A stretch of DNA of 64,000 bases, taken from assembly GCA_024401435.1 (NCBI GenBank), contig JAKSLB010000018.1:1-64000 (forward strand). The letters run 5' to 3'. Below the pieces are notes generated by a model that saw only the letters and a program-made list of their open reading frames with translations, was not told the DNA's origin and did not search any database. Source of the stretch: Paludibacteraceae bacterium (GTDB lineage: Bacteria > Bacteroidota > Bacteroidia > Bacteroidales > Paludibacteraceae). Below are positions 61,436 through 64,000 of the stretch, in pieces. Both the position numbers and the translations under genes were made by a program. Position 1 is the first letter of the stretch. Every line of letters starts with the position of its first letter.

Positions 61436-61457
61436 AGGGAGACTAATTAGCCTCCCT
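61436..61457 (-). terminator. Terminator of rhodanese-like gene
   Basis: AGGGAG / CTCCCT stem with 10-base loop, T-rich on the minus strand. Confidence 0.65.
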
Positions 61458-61481
61458 ATGAATTTATGTAGTTTAGTAGTA

Positions 61482-61958
61482 TTATTTTTCAACTTCATTT
61501 GGGAAATTCTTTTCCCATGAAGAGTATCCTCCTTCAAGGTTAACAGTATTCTTACTTCCCCAGATTCTAGCAACACGTCCAGGAAGTGCTAGTCCTGTTT
61601 GACTCCATCCTGATTTACCATAAAGGAAAATCTTTTTCGATGTGCTAAATTGAGAGGTTAGTTTTTGCATGAAAACGCCATTGTCTGTACTCCAGTCTGC
61701 AGGGTTTGTCCCATCAATATTGACAGCTCCTTTGATATGTCCTTTTGCAAAATCTTCAGCTGATCTATAATCTACAATTTGAGGGTCTGAATCGTTGTTT
61801 ATCGCTGTGTGGAATTCATTGACACCTGCTTTGATATAGCCCTCTAATTCTTGCTTGCTGCCATTAGAATCACTACCTGAATCTTTGGAACAACTGCTAC
61901 AAAAAGCAGCTAAACTTACTGCTATAACTGCAGTCAAAAATAACTTGAATCGTTTCAT
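61482..61958 (-). CDS. Rhodanese-like lipoprotein lacking the catalytic cysteine
   Basis: 158 residues from the ATG at 61958; a longer frame to 62039 is unlikely. A lipoprotein signal (AVSLAAFCSSCSKD) with a Ser/Gly-rich linker is followed by a rhodanese domain (about 50-155: QIVDYRSAEDFAKGHIKGAVNID, VNLEGGYSSWEK). At the active-site loop, where YC..G.R is expected, it has LYGKSGWSQTG: the cysteine is Gly. So sulfur transfer is not expected; it may bind something in the periplasm. Confidence 0.85.
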   Translation of the reverse strand: MKRFKLFLTAVIAVSLAAFCSSCSKDSGSDSNGSKQELEGYIKAGVNEFHTAINNDSDPQIVDYRSAEDFAKGHIKGAVNIDGTNPADWSTDNGVFMQKLTSQFSTSKKIFLYGKSGWSQTGLALPGRVARIWGSKNTVNLEGGYSSWEKNFPNEVEK

Positions 61959-62036
61959 AATATTCCTATTATATAAAGTTAATAATAAATTGTTTTTATT
62001 TTTTTCTACTTTTCTGTATGTCAGTTTAGTAGTTTG

Positions 62037-62044
62037 CAAATATA
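62037..62044 (-). promoter_or_regulatory. -7 box of rhodanese-like gene
   Basis: CAAATATA reads TATATTTG on the minus strand, 78 bp before the start. Confidence 0.4.
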
Positions 62045-62230
62045 TAATTTTTTTTGTATTTAATCGGATTTCAAAAAATTACTTTGTGATGGCTTCATAA
62101 GTTTTATTAAAAACAAATTGCTGATTCAAATGAATTACAGCGATTGTGCTATGGATTCATGAGAATCAGTAAAATGTTGAAATTTCGAAATGGACAAAAA
62201 ATTAATGAATCATTTATATAAGACTTCCGA

Positions 62231-63337
62231 TTAATGATTTACCTCTACCTTTTTTGTTTCTGGAAGGGTTGCATTCCTTTCTGCGACTCTCTCTACCACA
62301 TTTTTTGCTAATTCGGCAAAGGCTTGCCCTGTAATGGAATTTTCATCACAAGCTACTGGCATACCATTGTCTCCTCCTTCACAAATGCTTTGTACTATTG
62401 GAATTTGACCTAATAATGGAACGTGTAATTCTTCTGCTAATTTCTTACATCCTTCTTTACCAAAAAGGTAATATTTATTATTAGGTAATTCGGCAGGGGT
62501 AAACCAAGCCATGTTTTCCACTAAACCTAAAATCGGAACGTTTACTTTCTCGCCTTGGAACATACTGATTCCTTTTCGAGCATCGGCTAATGCGACTTCT
62601 TGGGGGGTACTTACAACGATGGCTCCTGTGATGGCAACTGTCTGTACCATGGTTAGGTGAATGTCACTGGTTCCAGGTGGTAAATCGACTACAAAATAAT
62701 CTAAGTCTCCCCAATTCGCATCTGAAATCAATTGCTTTAATGCATTACTGGCCATTCCTCCTCTCCATAATACTGCACTATTGGGGTCTACAAAAAATCC
62801 AATTGACAACATTTTAACACCATATTTTTCTTCTGGACGAATCAATTCTCTGTCGCCAACGGGCTCTAAATAAGGACGTGCATCTTCCAATCCGAACATT
62901 TTGGGAACGGATGGTCCAAAAATATCTGCATCTAACAAACCTACTTTGTATCCTAACTTGGCTAACGCAACTGCTAAATTGGATGCTACTGTCGATTTTC
63001 CTACTCCTCCTTTGCCTGAGGATACTGCTATGATATTCTTTACTTCAGGTAACAGTTTCGCTGGTTGTTGAGGAATTTGTGTACGGTATTTTATATCAAT
63101 GTTTCCTTTTATTTCTGCTTCTTCTCCAGCATAAGTGAGAATAGCTTGCTCACTTGCTTTAACTAATGACTTCGCAAATGGATCATTGGGTTTTTCAAAC
63201 AAAAGGGAAAAGGAAATTTTATTACCTTCAATACGAATGTTGTCATCTACCATACCCGCTGATACAATGTCTTCTCCAGTTCCTGGGTATCGTACATGTT
63301 TTAAAGCATCTAATATGAGTTGTGGATAAAATGCCAT
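62231..63337 (-). CDS. mrp: Mrp/ApbC family Fe-S carrier ATPase
   Basis: 368 residues: an N-terminal MIP18/DUF59 domain (about 5-85) and a P-loop ATPase with the deviant Walker A SSGKGGVGKST (106-116), GLLDADIFGPSVPKM, and PPGTSDIHLTMVQ. It carries and inserts iron-sulfur clusters. The family's paired cysteine motif (CxxC) is not obvious in the C-terminal region, which instead holds GKEGCKKLAEEL. The promoter box at 63373-63380 is divergent with that of the ABC transporter. Confidence 0.92.
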   Translation of the reverse strand: MAFYPQLILDALKHVRYPGTGEDIVSAGMVDDNIRIEGNKISFSLLFEKPNDPFAKSLVKASEQAILTYAGEEAEIKGNIDIKYRTQIPQQPAKLLPEVKNIIAVSSGKGGVGKSTVASNLAVALAKLGYKVGLLDADIFGPSVPKMFGLEDARPYLEPVGDRELIRPEEKYGVKMLSIGFFVDPNSAVLWRGGMASNALKQLISDANWGDLDYFVVDLPPGTSDIHLTMVQTVAITGAIVVSTPQEVALADARKGISMFQGEKVNVPILGLVENMAWFTPAELPNNKYYLFGKEGCKKLAEELHVPLLGQIPIVQSICEGGDNGMPVACDENSITGQAFAELAKNVVERVAERNATLPETKKVEVNH

Positions 63338-63372
63338 GATTCAATTATTTTTTTAGCCAATATTTTATTCTA

Positions 63373-63380
63373 CAAAGTTA
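63373..63380 (-). promoter_or_regulatory. -7 box of mrp
   Basis: CAAAGTTA reads TAACTTTG on the minus strand, 35 bp before the mrp start. Confidence 0.5.
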
Positions 63381-63397
63381 TAAATATTATTTTTTTT

Positions 63398-63405
63398 TAT
63401 CTTTG
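63398..63405 (+). promoter_or_regulatory. -7 box of ABC transporter gene
   Basis: TATCTTTG, 22 bp before the start; back to back with the mrp box. Confidence 0.5.
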
Positions 63406-63427
63406 CCTAACTAAACAAATTTATAAA

Positions 63428-64000
63428 ATGAACTTAATACAATTATTTAAAAGTATCAAGCCATTTGTTATGCCATACAAATGGTTGGTCCTCGCAACTT
63501 TGATACTAACCTTGATAGGGTCTTTAATGGCACAGGTAAATGCGGTCGTATTGGATTGGACAGTCGATTCTGTCAATCGTTTGGTGAATTCTGATCAGGC
63601 GGCCGAATCAGTCGGATTCCTTTCTTCTGTATTGAATAGCATAGTCGATTCTTTGGGCGGGACTTCAGCCACTGTTATTCTAACATTAATTTCTGTTGTG
63701 TTGTTAGGTAAAGAATTGTTGTCAGCTCTTATCACTTTTGCACAACGTTACTTTGGCGAAAAGATGAGAATCTTAGTCTCTAAAGATCTCGCACAAGCTG
63801 TCGTAGATAAAATTCTTTCATTCCGTGTGGCTTTTTTCTCTGCAAATGATAATGAGGCAGGTAAATTACAGACTCGTATCGATCAGGGTGTTAGTAGTCT
63901 GTCTAGCACAGTGCAAAATGTGTTCATCGATTTATTGCCTCTATTCACAAGTGCAATTTTAGCTTTGATTTTGATGTTCGCCGCAAATGTTTATGTCGGT
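63428..64000 (+). CDS. ABC transporter permease/ATPase (5' part only)
   Basis: The first 191 codons of a frame that is open at the window edge. MNLIQLFKSIKPFVMPYKWLV leads into transmembrane helices (about 17-40, 70-90, 165-188), with FAQRYFGEKMRILVSKDLAQAVVDKILSF and FFSANDNEAGKLQTRIDQGVSSL in between, the pattern of an ABC type-1 exporter half (MsbA-like). The ATPase domain would lie outside the window. Substrate cannot be told. Confidence 0.85.
   Translation, partial: MNLIQLFKSIKPFVMPYKWLVLATLILTLIGSLMAQVNAVVLDWTVDSVNRLVNSDQAAESVGFLSSVLNSIVDSLGGTSATVILTLISVVLLGKELLSALITFAQRYFGEKMRILVSKDLAQAVVDKILSFRVAFFSANDNEAGKLQTRIDQGVSSLSSTVQNVFIDLLPLFTSAILALILMFAANVYVG

Overview
The window is a piece of an AT-rich Bacteroidales chromosome (Bacteroidetes). 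The support is: many upstream regions carry the Bacteroidetes -7 box TAnnTTTG and starts lack clear Shine-Dalgarno sequences; several secreted proteins end in type IX secretion (T9SS)-like C-terminal tails; and lineage-typical genes are present (DUF4254 next to a GT9 glycosyltransferase, a DUF4468-like protein, a DUF4143 ATPase). No rRNA, tRNA, CRISPR array or replication origin was found. I cannot name the genus.

Layout. 1-7.9 kb is housekeeping: ddl, xseA, thyA, an acyl carrier protein, an AraC regulator, a periplasmic DsrE-like protein and argC. 8-17.4 kb holds a DUF4143 ATPase behind a three-copy operator-like repeat, a GH10 xylanase, argD, a HisIE with a decayed HisI half, two tandem TerB/DnaJ proteins and a GH5 glucanase. 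17.6-19 kb is a SnoaL/EFR1 ferredoxin pair. 19.3-23.3 kb has two tandem GH39-like/CBM6 enzymes. 23.7-28.6 kb has an Aat-like transferase, a small protein resembling part of FtsZ, a WYL regulator, a DnaQ-like exonuclease, an SDR and an Rpn-family nuclease. 28.7-40.4 kb is a GH43-CBM6 gene diverging from an operon of beta-helix/CBM6, GH95 and GH2/CBM6 enzymes. 40.6-44.7 kb is a type II restriction-modification (RM) island with two cytosine-C5 methyltransferases, an NgoPII-like endonuclease and a dead third methyltransferase copy, between 70-bp copies of the 3' end of the neighbouring cellobiose phosphorylase gene. 44.8-50.7 kb holds that GH94 phosphorylase and a two-gene unit for a Cthe_2159-like beta-helix protein and a T9SS-tailed protein. 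50.9-64 kb returns to mostly housekeeping functions (SAH/MTA deaminase, nadB, rluD, PASTA protein, rpmH, GT9/DUF4254, Mrp, an ABC exporter cut by the window edge), with a three-gene membrane/coiled-coil operon of unknown function inside it.

How it fits together. The glycoside hydrolases (GH10, GH5, two GH39-like, GH43, beta-helix, GH95, GH2) have signal peptides, nearly all carry carbohydrate-binding modules, and end in T9SS-like tails. This looks like a secreted plant cell-wall (xylan/xyloglucan/cellulose) degradation set. The cytoplasmic GH94 would phosphorolyse imported cellobiose. No SusC/SusD pair or sugar-sensing regulator is present, so uptake must be encoded elsewhere.

The best candidates for undescribed biology are the RM island, which appears to have been occupied twice at one site; the three-gene coiled-coil/membrane operon; the FtsZ-like mini-protein; the HisIE with a degenerate cyclohydrolase half; and the 32-bp-period operator of the DUF4143 gene.
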